From Centropus unirufus (lineage: Eukaryota > Chordata > Aves > Cuculiformes > Centropidae): 64,000 bases of DNA. The stretch spans positions 658,391 through 722,390 of the forward strand of contig VYZI01000261.1 of assembly GCA_013397695.1 (NCBI GenBank), in the 5' to 3' direction. The notes beneath the pieces were generated by a model. The model searched no databases, was not told the origin of the DNA, and was given only the letters and a program-made list of their open reading frames with translations. Both the position numbers and the translations under genes were made by a program. Each line of letters starts with the position of its first letter. Position 1 is the stretch's first letter. This document shows positions 1-14,533 of this stretch, one piece after another.

Positions 1-1685
1 TTTTGACCTTTTGTGGCAATGATCAAAACAATCATAATTTCCAGCTTTCTATACTCTAAAATTTCTATGTTGGGGTTTATAGATTTTTTTACTTCTTTGG
101 TTTTCTAAGCAGTAAAAAATGCTCTGCTCATAATCCTGGCCAGTTCTTCTACATTTCTCCATCCACATATGCGTACAAGTACATAATCGTGGTATGCTCT
201 ATTTTTGTCTTGATTACGCTTGTGACTGGAAGATTCCAAAACACGTTTGTACAGATTTTTGCCAGAGATGATGTATAGTTTCATATTATGCAAAATAAAA
301 ATACAGATAAGGAAGAACTACAGTTTGCATGTGAGACCTGAGCCTCATGGATGTTACTTATTTCAGCTCGTGTTGACTACTTGATATTTTTGCAAGCAAT
401 TATGAAGTATATAATGACACACTTTGATCAAACAGTAAGAAACGTGTTGTTGGCTGTGTACACTGAAGATATGAACATATTGGGACCATAATAAAAGATA
501 GGCAAGCTACAAACAATTTTCTTGCTTTATTTCTGGTTTTGTCCTAAGCATGATCTGATGTCATAACACTTTAAGTATTACAATCAAACAAGATATCTGA
601 CTCCTATTGGATTTTATCTCCACAGGGGTAAATTAATACAACAGGTATTGGTTGATTATTTCTTTATAGTGAAACAGAATAATTTGTATATCAAGAGAAA
701 TAGAGTAGAGGCTAAAATTCACCCACTGTATAAATGGAACATGGGAAAAGAATTTCTTTTGGGGGGAAGGCAACTTCAGAAATTTCTACCACCAATGTCT
801 AGGGGTAAAAAAACCCCAAGTATTATGCGATTTAGTTTTATTTGCCCATAAGAAGTCTCACTACCAATGATGTTTGCATTCACTAGTAAAGGGAAGTTGA
901 TTGTATGCAAAGGAGTCCATAAGAATCATTACTATGGTTGTGTGGTGTTCTGCTCGCACTACTGCCATAGCAAGAGGGTCCGTATGCAAGCTGATACTGA
1001 CATGGCAGTGAGCTGTGCTTCGCTGTTATGGATGCAATGATTTAGAATCCATAAATACAGACAGCTCTGTCTCCCTTCTTACTCTATGATACAGCCTTGT
1101 TCTTTTGTCCTTTTTTAATTGGGAAGCATGTGAAGTCTTTTAGACTCTCCATTGCTTTCTGTGTATATGTGATGGAGAGAAAGAAGGTGAAATTCTGTAA
1201 CTCCCAAGCCATCAGGTATTTTTATTCAGGTTTCTCTCAGGCCATGTTGAGTCACATCTCTCTACTAGTAATATTTCAGAAGTTTTTAATGGTGTAATTT
1301 TGGACCAGTGCAGCTGCACTGTCCTGAAGGGTTCCTGGATAAGATTTAGCAATTAGACCATTCCAGGAATCCCAGTAGGCAGTTTCCAAGGATTGTGCTC
1401 TTCTGGTGACTGACAGTTCATTAGCATAGATGCAGGTCATTTCTTGCCTGCTTATCTCAGTGTCTGGGAATGCTTCGGGGTATACATAGTTCATTGGCAT
1501 AGTTGCAGCTACAGTGTACAGGGAGATTTCTCCCTAGGTTTCAGATATCTTCCCCTCAATAATTTTAGTGAAATATCTGTGTTACTGTGGAAAACAGCAA
1601 TAACTAACTAAAAAGAGAAAAGAACCAATTCTTTGATTATCAGATATTCTTCAACAGGGGTAAAATAATTAAAGAAATCTATTTT
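1..1685. other. Non-coding AT-rich DNA, no gene seen
   Basis: I see no recognisable exon, repeat family or RNA gene here. Stops occur often in all six frames and the longest open frames are about 60-75 codons. One minus-strand frame at 1276-1500 (74 codons) has mixed, non-repetitive composition but resembles no family I know. Confidence 0.7.
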
Positions 1686-1835
1686 GGATATTAAAAAGAT
1701 TATTAATTATATAAATATATAACCCATGTACTTACATATTTTATTATAAAATATAAATTGATAACAAAATATTTTATATTATTAATAATATAAAAATATT
1801 ATTACCTATTTACCAATAAAATAGGTAAAATTACA
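1686..1835. repeat. AT-rich low-complexity tract with small hairpin
   Basis: The segment is almost entirely A and T. It contains a perfect 10-base inverted repeat, 1802-1811 (TTACCTATTT) against 1819-1828 (AAATAGGTAA), with a 7-base loop. This is typical low-complexity DNA and no function is implied. Confidence 0.7.
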
Positions 1836-3738
1836 TTTTTGCATCATGCAGACTTGTGATTAAAGTAAATATTAGGAGGTTAGGATACTCTTAGACACTA
1901 CAAGTTCTGTAGCCAGTTAAATACCTTCAGTAAATGGGAAAAATATGTCAATGTTTGGCTGTCTTGGTGAAATGAGATAATTGTCCTTTGTTATTCAATT
2001 TTTTCAAGTTTTTCTTTTTAATCTAAAACCGTAGGTATATGAGGTAATAAAAACTTTTCCATGTTATGATGGAGGAAAGACTACTTTTACATGACATGGC
2101 AGCAATATGGTGGCCCAGAAGTTTCAACTGTGGTTTTGGATTATGGGAAACAGTATGCAAAGGAGCTTTCAGATTTCAAAATAATTCTTTGAAATTTTAC
2201 CAACATTAGTGAAAATAGAGAGAATTGGTCAAGAATGAGAAGAATCTGTCTTATCTAACAACTTTCCAACAAGTCTGAGACCTTCTTTCCAGCTCCCTTT
2301 AAGAGGTTTCCATTGGATAGCTATGATTCTGCATAGCATGGGCTGCTTTCTGTTACTGTTGCTCACATGTATTGGCACCCCTCTGAGCTCCTTAAATCAC
2401 TATCTTAGTGCTGATAAATAAAGACCACAATGTATGGAAAAAAAAAGAGATATAATTTGTTTTACTTTTTACTTCCCTCCTTAGAAAAAAAAATGTGAAA
2501 AACACATTGGGAACGTAACATCATGGGGTGAAATAACCCTAAACTAGCAGATGTTATTTTACTTCATATTTATCTATGCTTCTTTACTAAGAATTAGAAT
2601 GAATAACTGGTGGTATGAGCAAAGTAGACAATATTTTTTAAAAACAAAACATAGAATAACTGGAATATCTGTTGTTACTTCTCATGTGACAAAATTTAGG
2701 ATTTCTGGGGATGGATCCGTTATTCATTATAATAGATAGTATATAAACACAGATGTATCTGAAAATTTTCCAGCTCTTATAAATAGATTCATCTTTAGTT
2801 TCATCTATTTAAGCTGAAAGCTAACATGACAAGTGGCTTTGTCAATACAGAAGAGGTGAGTTAAATTAGAAACAAATAACTCCTTGCATTGGATTGGTGG
2901 ACACAGAAGCCATATATAGGTCCTTATGCTCCTTGTTTTCTCCCTTGCCCTCATTACAATCAGTGGGTGGTAAGACATCATGCATTAGGGACATACCAAT
3001 CTACCCAGAAGTATTTGAGGGATTCCTGTATTACACTTTATGGTGTTTTGCAGAAACCTTTATGCCACTGTAGACCTCCCTAATGTCTTTAGCATTAGTA
3101 TAATGGGCCTCTACAGTACTTAGTAGAGGTTCTATATAGTCCTGTACTAAATTAAGAAATTTGTTAACTGGCACCTGTTCTGATGAAGCAAATAGCTTGC
3201 ATAATGTGTCCCAAAATATTCCTGCTGAATAGGAGAATATCATTAATCTTAGGTGTCTTATACAGTGGTTCAGGAAACCTAGGGTGTTCATTTTATGGTT
3301 TGTGAGGCAGTAGTTAATTTTCAGTAGTGTACTAGTTTCTAGGTAGTTTTTATTACCTCTTTACACCGTTCTTCTTCAGCCCCTGCTGTATTGCTGTGCA
3401 TTCAGCACAGCAGATGCTTCATTGTAGTCCCATGCCACCAAAGAGTCCATCTGTGTTCAGAAGTTTTTCCCCATACTTGCCATGGATTCGTTTGGATACC
3501 GTGATGAACTGTGTTAAGACAAAGATAGGTTTTTTATTACTGAATCTCCTCCATTTTGTCCTACTGTCAAGGGCTTCGCCTTTCTTTCTGCCATTGCTTT
3601 TCCCCTTTGTGAGGCTGTGAATCTGCCACATTTAGAAACCTCACTCCACCATACACCCCTCCTCAGGCTTAGGAGGTGGAAGTGAGACTTACAGAAGCAC
3701 ATTTTAAAGTACAGATGGATTTGAGTGTTTGGAGGAAA
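1836..3738. other. Non-coding DNA, no gene seen
   Basis: No repeat family or known exon is recognised. A minus-strand open frame at 3031-3291 (86 codons) has balanced amino-acid use and no low-complexity bias, but I cannot assign it to a family. It has no obvious flanking splice sites. A further patch at 3396-3702 is open on both strands and is also unassigned. Both are compatible with chance. Confidence 0.6.
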
Positions 3739-3850
3739 ATAATAGAGAATGATTGAGGTTGGAAAGAACCTAATTTAATCCCTCTGCTGAAACAGCTTCA
3801 AAATAACTATGTCCATTACTTTGATACAAACTTTTGCAAATAACCCGTAT
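3739..3850 (-). repeat. Possible degraded CR1 LINE 3' tail
   Basis: The left edge reads like the reverse complement of a CR1 3' end: an AATAGAGAATGATTGAGG block followed by GTTGGAAAGAACC. In intact copies this region reads ATAGAATCA...GGTTGGAAAGGACC. After about 50 bases the resemblance fades. A very old CR1 copy is the likeliest explanation, but the short match leaves chance open. Confidence 0.4.
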
Positions 3851-6800
3851 CCAAATGCAAAACATACTGACATACATAAAACAGTTATAGGAGACCTGGC
3901 AGAAAACAGTACTCTGTTACATATAAGTCAGGTCAAGTCCACAAGTGCTAAGGTAATGCTTCTGGCGAAATAAAGATAAAAGTAGTTACAATTCCAAGAT
4001 CAGAAACCTTCCAGCCAGTATTACTGAAGATTTTTTCAAAGACATGTAAACATTGCTGTCCTGATTTTTCAGGTAGAACTCTAAAATGATGAACTTTTAT
4101 GACAAGCATATTCTAGGGGCCCTAAATCACACACAGCTGCCTGAAAAACACAGAACCTGGAGGAATGTCTTGGCTGAGAGTGCGGAGAAGGAAGGAAAGA
4201 AGACTTGGGAAATGCCATAGTTTACCCATCAACCTTTCTTAAATCTATCCCTCTTTATAGGCCATGTACATGTCTTTTCCGCTAAAACAAGAGGCCCCGC
4301 AGATTTTTTCTATAGATTAGCCTCTCTGGAGCCTAGTGACAATGTTTCTCATTCAGTGGGTTTACCTTTTCATCCCTTCTCATTTGATCTTGGGTCTATA
4401 TTGTGTCTGTTGTTTCATTAATGTTTTAATAACTGAGCCTAAATTAATGAGAATCTTGTCTTAAGAGTGCTCTCAGATCTTCCCAGTGTAGCCCAATCAA
4501 GTAGCTTGGGTTGGATGTCCTCAATTACCAGCAGTTGAAAAAAGGGCCTCACCAAGAAATTAAAGTTTACTCTTTCTTTAAAAAAAAGAGCATCAGTGCA
4601 AGGACCATGTCATTAAACCTCAGTTAAAATCTCAGTCTTATTAGTAACAAAGCTGAGCAGCTTATGATCCCATCTTGTCTTTGGAGACAGAATATCACTG
4701 CATCATTCTACTGAGATATGCAGGGTCCTTAACTGTATTTTTTAAAAAATAGCTGTATTTTCTTATAGTTTTACTTCTCCGCTTGTTCAGAATATGACTC
4801 ACTTCACAGGGAAAAGTCTGGTCCTTTAGAAAACCTTTTCTTCAAATGCTGAATTTCTTGCTGTCAAGGCCTGAGGAATGGCTTCCTTTTCATTATTTAC
4901 ACAAGGTCTCAAGCAGAGTAAAATCAGCAACAATGGCAAGAAAGGACAGTGAACTATTCAGGTTAATGCTGTCCCGAGCACAGGATCATTGAAGAGTTCT
5001 GCCAATTTGAATTATAAAGACCTCAGCTTAGATTTCCTGTGTATCAATGGCCATTGCTTCTTACTAAATGGCTTGATATCACAGTTTTTATGATTACAGA
5101 TGCATCTCCAGGCTCAGCCAAGAATAGTAAGTTGATTGCACTGTTAGAATAGTCCTTAATATGGTTTTAGCTCTGGACAACTGGTGCTGTCTGAATAAAC
5201 TTTTGAGCACAATCTAGTAGCTTTCATGGCTCTGAAAACATCTTTAAACATGTTTAGATTTAGCTATGAAATTTTAGCGTAAAATTATGTGGACATATAT
5301 GATTAAGTCACAGACAGTCTTAGCATCAGAATATTATCCTCCAAATATTTAAGTTACTAATCCTAGTATTGCTTAAGAGATTTATTGATGTTACCTTATC
5401 CATTTTCCTAAGTAGAAGCGAATGATTGTGGTTTTGTTAGAATTTATTTGTGTTTTAATATAATGTGCAAAATTCTAATAACAGATTATTGTATTCAGCT
5501 TTGGAGAAAAATTAATCAAATTAAAGGTAAACTAATTTCACAAAGAGCTTTAAATCCTGACCAATAAGAACAGAAGTGGATGAAAACAAAAGGGGGGGGG
5601 GGAGTGCAGGAATAGGGTGATTTGGGATAAGGAAGGACAAGACTACAAGTATAGTAACACCTAATTTCTTAAGTGTTAGTCACACAAACATTTAAATATA
5701 CGTGTAATGCAATATGTGAGTAGTTTCTCTGATATCACAATGAAGTTTATGTCACAGGAATGAGTTGTATTTGGCAGTCTTAGAATACACGAGTCCCAGA
5801 AAAATCAATTGTATAATAGTAGAATAATCCCCTCTGATTCTAGAAGGGAAATTCTAAACAAAACTTGTACCAATAAGAGGTGTCTGATAATCAACTCTTT
5901 AGAAGCATTTCTTGGCCAAAGAAACTGTGAAAAGATTTCATTATGAAGATATTTGTTTTCCTTCACATAAATAGTTCACAATAATGTTGGATCACACTGT
6001 TTCAGAATTTGGCTGGAAATACTTTGTTGGACTGCAGACATTATCTGCTGAAATGTCACATTTTGTATAAAATGAAAAGCCAAACCAAGATCCAAGTCTG
6101 TAGTTGCCTTTGCACTCCCAGCAAAAAACACAGCCAGGACTCAACTTTATGGCCAGAATCCGAGTTTTGGTAATACATTGTGGCAATGCAAATTATTCTT
6201 CAGGTTTCATCATCTACAATATTTTTATGTAGGATTACTCAGAGTTAGGTGGAGACAGGTGTCTTAAGTTTTGGTACTCCTAAATATTTTATAAATATAT
6301 ATTATGCACAAATATCATTTTAATTATTATATGAAATTAACTCGATGTTATATTTTATTAAAAAATCAGGGATGCTAATGGAGTAAAACATTGTAAAACA
6401 AACATGTATTCTTTAAGATGTCCTCAAGACAAAAATAACCCTATAAAGTAGCAAACCTGTTGCAAAGAAACCCACGTTTGATCTATGCCTTCACAGCCTT
6501 GATTTGCATTTAGTGAGGAAGGTATTGGTGAATGCTTCACTAATTTGTTCTCAGATTTCACTCTAGTGTGGCTATGAAGTCCAGCAGTTCCACTGGTGAA
6601 ATGTCGAAAGAAGATGAGGGGGAAAAAACGAACGGGGCCCTGTTTCCATTGTGCTTCGTTTTCTGTTCAGAATGCATGAGGATGACTATTCAAGTACAAA
6701 ATGAAAAGGTGGAATAGTGGCCTCCTGGAAACAAAAAAATAATATAAATAAATAAGGTTGTGTGACTCAGATCCTGGTGCAACAAAAGAAATTACACCAG

Positions 6801-9000
6801 GATGCAGATCCTGGAATAATACAAGAAGTAGCCTGCCTACTTCTCCATCTCTGTTTTTTTTTTCATCAGCCCTGGGATCAAAAGCATCATTGAAGCCTTA
6901 AGATTTAATGGGTAGGATGAAAAATATTCAGTTTATCACCCTTCTAATTACCAGCTGAGATTTTGATTCCAATGAGAGCAGAGAACTGGTTATACAGTCT
7001 TCTTATCACTGTCAAGGTTTTCTCTATGGGAAAGTAGTTTGGTTTACTCTTTTACCTTTTATATTTTGCATGTAAAATATTTTTGTATGATTCAAACTGT
7101 CACCAATTCATCTCTATAAGAAAATAAATATATTAGTTTCATATCTAATTAAATTACATTAAATTATCTCCCTTAAAAATTCATCAGCTGCCTGGATGTT
7201 CATTTGAGGACATTTAGACATGAAGACCATTCTATCAGCATAGTACCTTCAGCTTGATAATCAACAAAATTAAGTACAGAGGCAAAGGCCTTTGTTAGAA
7301 ATCAGTATAAACATTGGAAGAAAATCAAGAAAATAAAAAATAAATCATCCAGAAACACAGAAAGGTTAAAAAAGAATAACTGAAAAAAAAGGCAATTACC
7401 AGAAACGATTGTGTGTTCAGGACCACTTCCTTCAGTGGAAAGTAAAATGGGCCGTATCCAGCTCACCAGATGTGTGGGTTGTATATCAAACATTACAGCC
7501 TGACATCTTCTATTGCCCTGGTTGATGAGAGCATGTGTTGGAAAAGAAAGGTCATGCCTGGTCATGTGTGCTAAGTGTTTAGCTGGTAATGCAAAGTCAT
7601 CATTTTTTTTTCCTCTTCCTTCTCTGTTTGGGTAGTAGGACACTAATGGAATATTGAGGATCAGGATATGGCTTGATTTAAAATCTGCAGAGGCAGAATC
7701 TTAAATTTTATTTAGTTTCTGCTTCATAGCAAGAATTTTTGTAGCAATTTCTAATCTCATAGTATTTATCAGGAGCACCAATTTGTCAGTAATAGCTTTG
7801 CGGATGTAATTCCATACCAAATGAAAATCTGTGATAAGGAGCAAAAGGTATTTCTGCATTTCACCTATATCTACATGTCTTTTTTTGAAGCATCCATATC
7901 TACATCTATTTGTGTTACTTGTGCAAACAGAGGAGTTGAAAATCAAGGATAGTGGAAGGTGAATTATACTTCCTGAAAATGATGGTGGGTAAGAAGTCAG
8001 ACAGTCATTTCTTCCCCTCCACCTAAATATTTCTGTTCCTTTTCAAAATAGATGAAAACTGAGCACTACTAGTAATATAACTGTTGTGGCAACACAGTTT
8101 TTCTTTTTCCCGAACAGTAGGGATAATGGTTAGATCTGACATTTGAGACACTGTGCTCAAATTGAGAGATCATTTGATTTCTGACGGAGTAGAAATTCCA
8201 TTTTGTTCAATAACAAATGCTAGATCCAATGAACTATTATGATTTTAGTCATTTCCAGTTCTGTCACTAATGCTTGAATAATTCTATGTCCTTATTTCAC
8301 CTCCCATGTTTTAATCATCTCATCTATTCAAAAGGTGCATCTGGACTGCCCTGTGTTATGCATTGCTACAATGCTTAGTGTAATTAAGTTCTTAAACCTC
8401 CTAGAATCACAATTATACCTTACATTTGAATGATAACCACTTTGACCCCGTTGGAGTTCATAGTATCACAAAGCAGAGTGAAGGAGGAGCTTTGGTCTTG
8501 GCAATTGTGATCAGAGTTTAAATTAGAGTTCAAATCTTCATGGAAAATGCTAATTTCACTCATTCATTCATGACTTTCCATGGGAAAATCATTAGTAAAC
8601 TTATATCACCCTCAGACCTGTTTGGGTAATAAATTCTTTGCTATCTCCTAGCAATTGCCATCTGTCACCTGAATGTTTTCCTTAGAAAAACAGAAAAATG
8701 AGATGTATTATTTGCAGTATCAGATGGAAAAGTACTGTATTGTGTTCTGTGCACCCAGTTACTACAGTTTTCCAAATGTTTGAAAGACTTGATTGTCACA
8801 GAACAAATATAATCCTATCCAAGACTTTAGTAAAAGGGAAAAAAAAAGTTCCATTAAATTGAACAATATTCATTGACTTGACTGTTTGTTTTTCAAGTTT
8901 GTTTTTAGTTTTCAGAAGGCAGAGGTGTAATGCAGATGTGCTTTGTGGGAGGCAAAACCAAATTACTTAGGCATAAATCTGACACATGAAACATAAATTG
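3851..9000. other. Non-coding AT-rich DNA, no gene seen
   Basis: No CR1, LTR, exon or RNA gene could be recognised. There are short A and T homopolymers and one G run (5592-5602, 11 bases). Open frames are short (at most 113 codons, minus strand 7302-7643). That one is biased to Phe/Leu and Lys codons, as expected from T-rich and A-rich DNA. Confidence 0.7.
5592..5602 (+). repeat. Poly-G homopolymer (G11)
   Basis: Eleven consecutive G residues lie in otherwise AT-rich DNA. The run is probably length-variable and prone to sequencing error. Confidence 0.9.
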
Positions 9001-12000
9001 TTAGTCAGTGCAAGTATAAGACAACTCAAAAATAGGATTAGATATTTTTAAGGTACTTGAATAGCATACATAGTTATTTGAGTTAAGATATTTTGTAAGG
9101 ATTGACCATTTTCAGGTAATATAAGATGGGAAGTTGTAGTCAACAAGTCCTTATTTCCCTTCCTTTTTCTGTAGGAAGAACTTTTGTAACCATGTATTGC
9201 TAATAACAGACAAGAGTTGGAGAATGAATGCTAATCAGGTTACGCCTGGAGAGCTCAGATCTAATTCTCATGCACCTAATTGTGTTTCCTTTGTTTTTGG
9301 TGTAGACCACAGCTCTTTCCACTGAATGAAGGGTTTATCGACAATGTCTCAGCCTGCTTTCATAGAAGATTTGACTTGCAACTCAAACCCTTTAGGAGAA
9401 ACTGAAGGATTGGTCATGTTCCTTTTACTTGCCTAGTTATCCAGCATAATTTAGTAATTTTTTTTCTACTATGGACCAGCAAGTGAATTCCCATTTGCCA
9501 CTTCTACAGCACTTTTAGTCCTGTATGTGGATTCTTTCTCAATCTAATGCTAGTGGGCTGTTTGTAGTATGTCATAAGAGAAGAAGTCATATGTGAAAGC
9601 CTGTGCCCAGTGTTGAGCGACAGATAGTCTCCTCATGAAGGCATAGGGTCTAAAAGTTTTCTTCAAGAGGAAAAGGTGGACAGTACTCTTGACACAGTTG
9701 ATGTCAACACAGAATCTCTCTCAATCCCTAGCAACTATGTAATAAGTGTACTCAGATCAAAATATCTGCATGGGAGTTTGAAGTCTGTGTACCTAGTAGT
9801 TAGATAAGAAACAAGCTACAATAACAACAACAACATTTTTATATATTTGCTCCAATATTCGGTGTATTTTAGAGTACTGTTACTATAACATCTTTTTGGA
9901 AGCAAAAAGGACCATCTGCTCAGGAGGAAATCAATACAGGATGGATTTTTTGGGCATAAATTAATAGAAAATCGTTTCCTCATTTGAGATAAAAAAATCT
10001 GTCATCAGGTTTTCATCAATATACGCTACTAAGCCCCCCCCGCATCAATTATTTTTCAGGAGATTTATATTTTAAGGAAGTATTTAAATTCACAGATTCT
10101 TTTATAAGTCTTAAAAATATTAATAAAATATGGACAGACATTTTAATTATATATCAAAAAATAAAAGTGGGGAAAAAAAAGAGTGAAGGTGTTTGAGGAA
10201 GCTAATTTACTGACCCTAATATCTTTTATGTGGCTCCTATTTATAGTCATAACCTAGTTTGCAAGGCTAAATATTAGTGGTATAATATTTGTGTACCAAG
10301 AAAGGCCAAATAACAAGCCCACACTAGTCAACAGAAAGGTGAATGTTTATCCAATTCTGTAGAGAACAGATTTTTCAAAAAAAATAATACTCTTTGGTAT
10401 ACTAGACATATACTGTCATCACAGGAAACAACAGCTCTCATTAAAAGAAAAAATATATCTCTGTGAAGCACATTTAAGATTTAAAATTTTATGATTTTTA
10501 ATTTATACAAAAATTACTTTTGAAATAAAGGAAGCAAAAAAATAAGTATTTAAATCCTTGGTTTCTATCTATGCTAATTATGGGCCATTTTCTGTTACTC
10601 ATTTGATTTGTACGAATATTATGTTATTCAGGTCAGTCATTAAATTCAATGCTACTACATAGCAAAACTCTCCTCTGTCTGAAAAAGGGTGTTGTGTTTT
10701 GTCCAGTGGACTAATTTGAAGAATAGCATACTGATCTTCTAAAAGGATAGCAGAATTTACTGTATAGATTATTGAAGGACAGATGTCAAAAACCTCAATA
10801 CAAGTAGAGCTATCAGCTAAACCTTTATATATTGATGCACTCACAACTCAGGAGGGTCTTTTGAAACAGTCAGTAGTACCTAAAAAGGGGAACAGCTTAA
10901 TGTGAATACTCAGGCTTCAGGCTAAGACCATAACTAAAACAAATCACGCACTAAAATAAATTTCCACTTGATTAATTGTTCACATCTAGGGTCCTTAAAG
11001 AGTTTCTGGTTATGAACAAATCTCAGCATGCACATAGTCCACGTGTGTAGAGAAAAATTCTTATATTGAATTATTGACATGAGCCTCAGAATTAGGATGA
11101 TTCACAAATTAGACAAGGAACTCAAATAGAAATTTGAGCTTTGCAGGAGCACTTTTCCATGTTTGCAAATTTAACTGTTCTTCATACGATTGCTGCTATA
11201 GGCTGTTTCTGTCATGCAGAGTGAGCCACACTTTCTCCATTAAGGTGAACTGTGGTCATTTTAGCATGTATTTTGTATATTTTGCTGAAGACATAACTAA
11301 ATGCTTCAGACTATTAATCTTATTATTACAGAATATTTTGCTTATTGATGTTGGGTGTGAAAGGAGCTACTCTTTCAGCATAGTGGCCTGCCACTTATTC
11401 AGCAGAAATTCTTCCACTGCCTTAAGTCAATGCTGAGTAAGTGGGGTGCCTAGAAATACTTGTGTTCTTAGATACAAAGGATTCGATGTGTCACTCTTTG
11501 CATAATACAGAGGACAATGAAAACCAGATCAGGAAAATAATAATTCATACTATTTTTATGAATATTCAGCTGATGTGAAGATACAGGTGAGGGTCTGTCA
11601 GCTGATATTATAATCAAAAGACATTCACTCAGATGATTGAGTCATGCTATCTAAGACATAGAACAATTATTTTCTGAAAGTGTCTTTTTCTCTTTAATTA
11701 CTAAATAGGGAGCCTAGAAGAGTTTATCAGTTCCAGCCACTGGGATGAATCTTACAGTAGTAGTGAAGGTGGTGCCATGGCTGGCTGCGGAGTCTCATGG
11801 GCAGGAGATGTGCTAGAATTCACATTCAAGGTTATAAGTTGTCTTTAATGTGCATTGAAATAACAAAACATTTAACAAAAACGTATACAGAACACATTTC
11901 AAAACTCTGAAGGTCAAAAAAGTGCTGTACCTTTTGATGGCGTTGGTAACCGAAGCTTCCCAATATTCAACATCTCTTGGAGTGATTGCAAAGGGAATGA

Positions 12001-14450
12001 ACGAGTGCCAGATTATTTGATTATCCATCTTTAGATAAAAGAAATTGGAGGAGGGCAGATTTGTATTTTTATTTAGTCAAGAAGTAAAACCTGATTTCTC
12101 TGAGGGCTGATAGAGTGATTATTATTTTGTTTACTTGATCATCTAATATAGCAATTTCACAGCAAGATAATGTGTTTTTAGTGTCTCAAACCCCCATTTT
12201 TGATCAAAATAAACCACAGAACCGATAGTATAAATAGAGGAAGGGAATTATCATCTGTTCCTTTGCTTTAAATAACCTCCGTTGTAGATGGCAGTATGTC
12301 ATAATAAAGTCAAAAGGTTCTGTAAGGCAAAAGAGGAAGGAAAAAAAAAAAGTGGAAAGTAAATAAGACTTCAAGCAAGCAGCCTCCATTGACAGAGAAA
12401 GAACAGTCTGACACAAAGAGAAATAAAGACCTGACACTACATTTTCTTAGTGTCCTTACGCATATCTGGTTTTAAAAAGTTTTTTTTTATTATGTACCTC
12501 AGTCTAAGATATACTAACACAAGAAGATTTATTCATCCCACATATTATCCATCCATCTAGCCTAAATTTTCCCCTCTCTGTATCTTCCAAAGAGTGCAGA
12601 GTAAATGGTTCTTAGTAATAGTATCTAATAAATAGTGTAGACTAGAATAGTGTGAACAGTTTATTTTTCAATTAAATTATATTTCCATTACAAGCATATC
12701 TGTTGAATATTTTTCACCTTGGCTTTAATGTGCTCCATTTATTTAGTTAATGAAGATAGGGGTGACAATTCATTCATTCTAAATTTTAGCTTTCATAATG
12801 GAGGGGCCTTTTCCAACCTCAGCAGAACCCACAATTTCCTGTGCTGAGGATTGTGCAAACATACAAAAAGGAGATTGCTCTTGCTCTGATTAATTTATTA
12901 TCTAACAGATAAGCCAGATGTAGGATACACCTACATGGGCTCTTGCCCTCTGAGCAGTCATGAGCTCATTCATTTACATCCAAAGCAGAATGAAAATCTC
13001 TCTGCCTGTGCCTGATATTAAGAAGCCTTGTGAATACAAATAACCTGTGTTTAATTTAGGGTTTCCTACAGCATATGGTCAGGAGTACAGATAAAGTGAG
13101 TACTAGTCTTTCTGAACAATACTATATAGGGATCTCTAAAGAAAGGAAAAAAGCGGTGCGGAAGAAAGGAGTACAATATTTAGAGGTGTCTGGATAACTA
13201 ATATAAAGGACAGGGGTTTCAATTTCTTGGGGAGGAACTGAGGAACAGCAAATTCAAACACAATCCACACTCAGAGGCAGAACCAATGTGCCTGAATCTA
13301 CTAGCATTAACACTGGCTGAGAATCATTTGACTGTTGGATTGAGCATTTAACTAATTATTAACTTTATTAACTAATATACGCATTTGTATTCCCTCTAGA
13401 TTGAATGAAGAGAAGTAGCACTTGCAGATAAGTTACCTGTCCAGTCACCATAAACACTTAAATTATTTGCTTTTCTGTCCCCACTGACTATTGATTAAAA
13501 AAGAGTGCACTTCTCTTTTCTAGTCTACAGAAATGTTTCCCCTTGATTTTGAAGTATTTGATGTTTCCTTGAATTTGCAGTCTCTGTTCTGACCTGCAAC
13601 TCATGACTCAGCTACTACAGAACATTAATCCATTAAAAAAAAACTTATTTTCTATTTGTTCTTATTTTCTGATACTCAGCTCTGTAGGTTCATAGTCAAC
13701 AACCCCGTCTCTGAAGAAAAAAAAAAAAAAAGAATAGTGAGAAAAATAGAACTGATTACAAATCTATTTTACACTCACCGTCACTCCAAGTTGAAATTAT
13801 CCAGTTCACTGAGGCACAGGTTGTGATTTTCCTAACTTGATTTGGTCATTAAAAATCCTCTAGCTGCTTCAATACTTTCTCCCTGAGGCCCTCTTCTTCT
13901 TCTTCTTCAGCACTCTCTTCTCCAGTGATTAGAATAGAGCCGATTGGCCTTCTGAACTTATTACAACACTTTTTCTAATGATCTCATAATGACTACAAAC
14001 CTGAGCCCAGCAAGCTGACAGATAACGATGTCAATTATGCAAAACAGAAATGGAAGCTTTGAATCTAATATACAGTATGCGGGGGTGGGGAGGGAGAATA
14101 TAAAGGGGAAAGGTTTATTTTTAGTTTACTGACTAACTGCCATATTTCAAAGTGTCAGTAAAAGTTAATAAAAATAAAGTTGGGGAACACACACCAAAAT
14201 TGCTGTTTACAGGGCCCTTGTAAATTAAAAAAAGAGTTAGTTCTTTTTTCTTATTCTCTAAATGGATCTGATGCTTTTTGAATCTTGTTCTACTCCAGTG
14301 AGATTTTACTTTAACCCCTTCATTTTGTTTTTCAATTTGTATAGAATGTCCTAAGGATAGAAGGCACATCTACAGTCAGAGTCAATGATTTTGCTTTTAA
14401 AGACCACTTATTACTGAAATAACTGGGTAGTCATTTAACTATGAAGATTT
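9001..14450. other. Non-coding AT-rich DNA, no gene seen
   Basis: No repeat family or exon is recognised. Minor simple sequence includes a CAA stretch near 9820-9835, an A15 run at 13717-13731 and a CTT stretch at 13893-13908. The minus-strand frame 10599-10844 (81 codons) has an ordinary-looking amino-acid mix but matches nothing I know and lacks clear splice signals. Confidence 0.65.
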
Positions 14451-14533
14451 TGAATTTTTTTTATAATTTATAAAATTATAAATATAAAAAATATTTTTAA
14501 TTATTTTTTTAAAAGATTTATTATTATTTTATT
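14451..14533. repeat. AT-rich low-complexity tract
   Basis: This is a run of almost pure A and T with several short self-complementary ATAATTTATAAAATTAT-type stretches. It is simple sequence with no gene content. Confidence 0.7.

Noticed and set aside
10599..10844. 81-codon minus-strand frame with ordinary composition
   Set aside because: I could not assign it to any family and found no convincing acceptor or donor at its edges.
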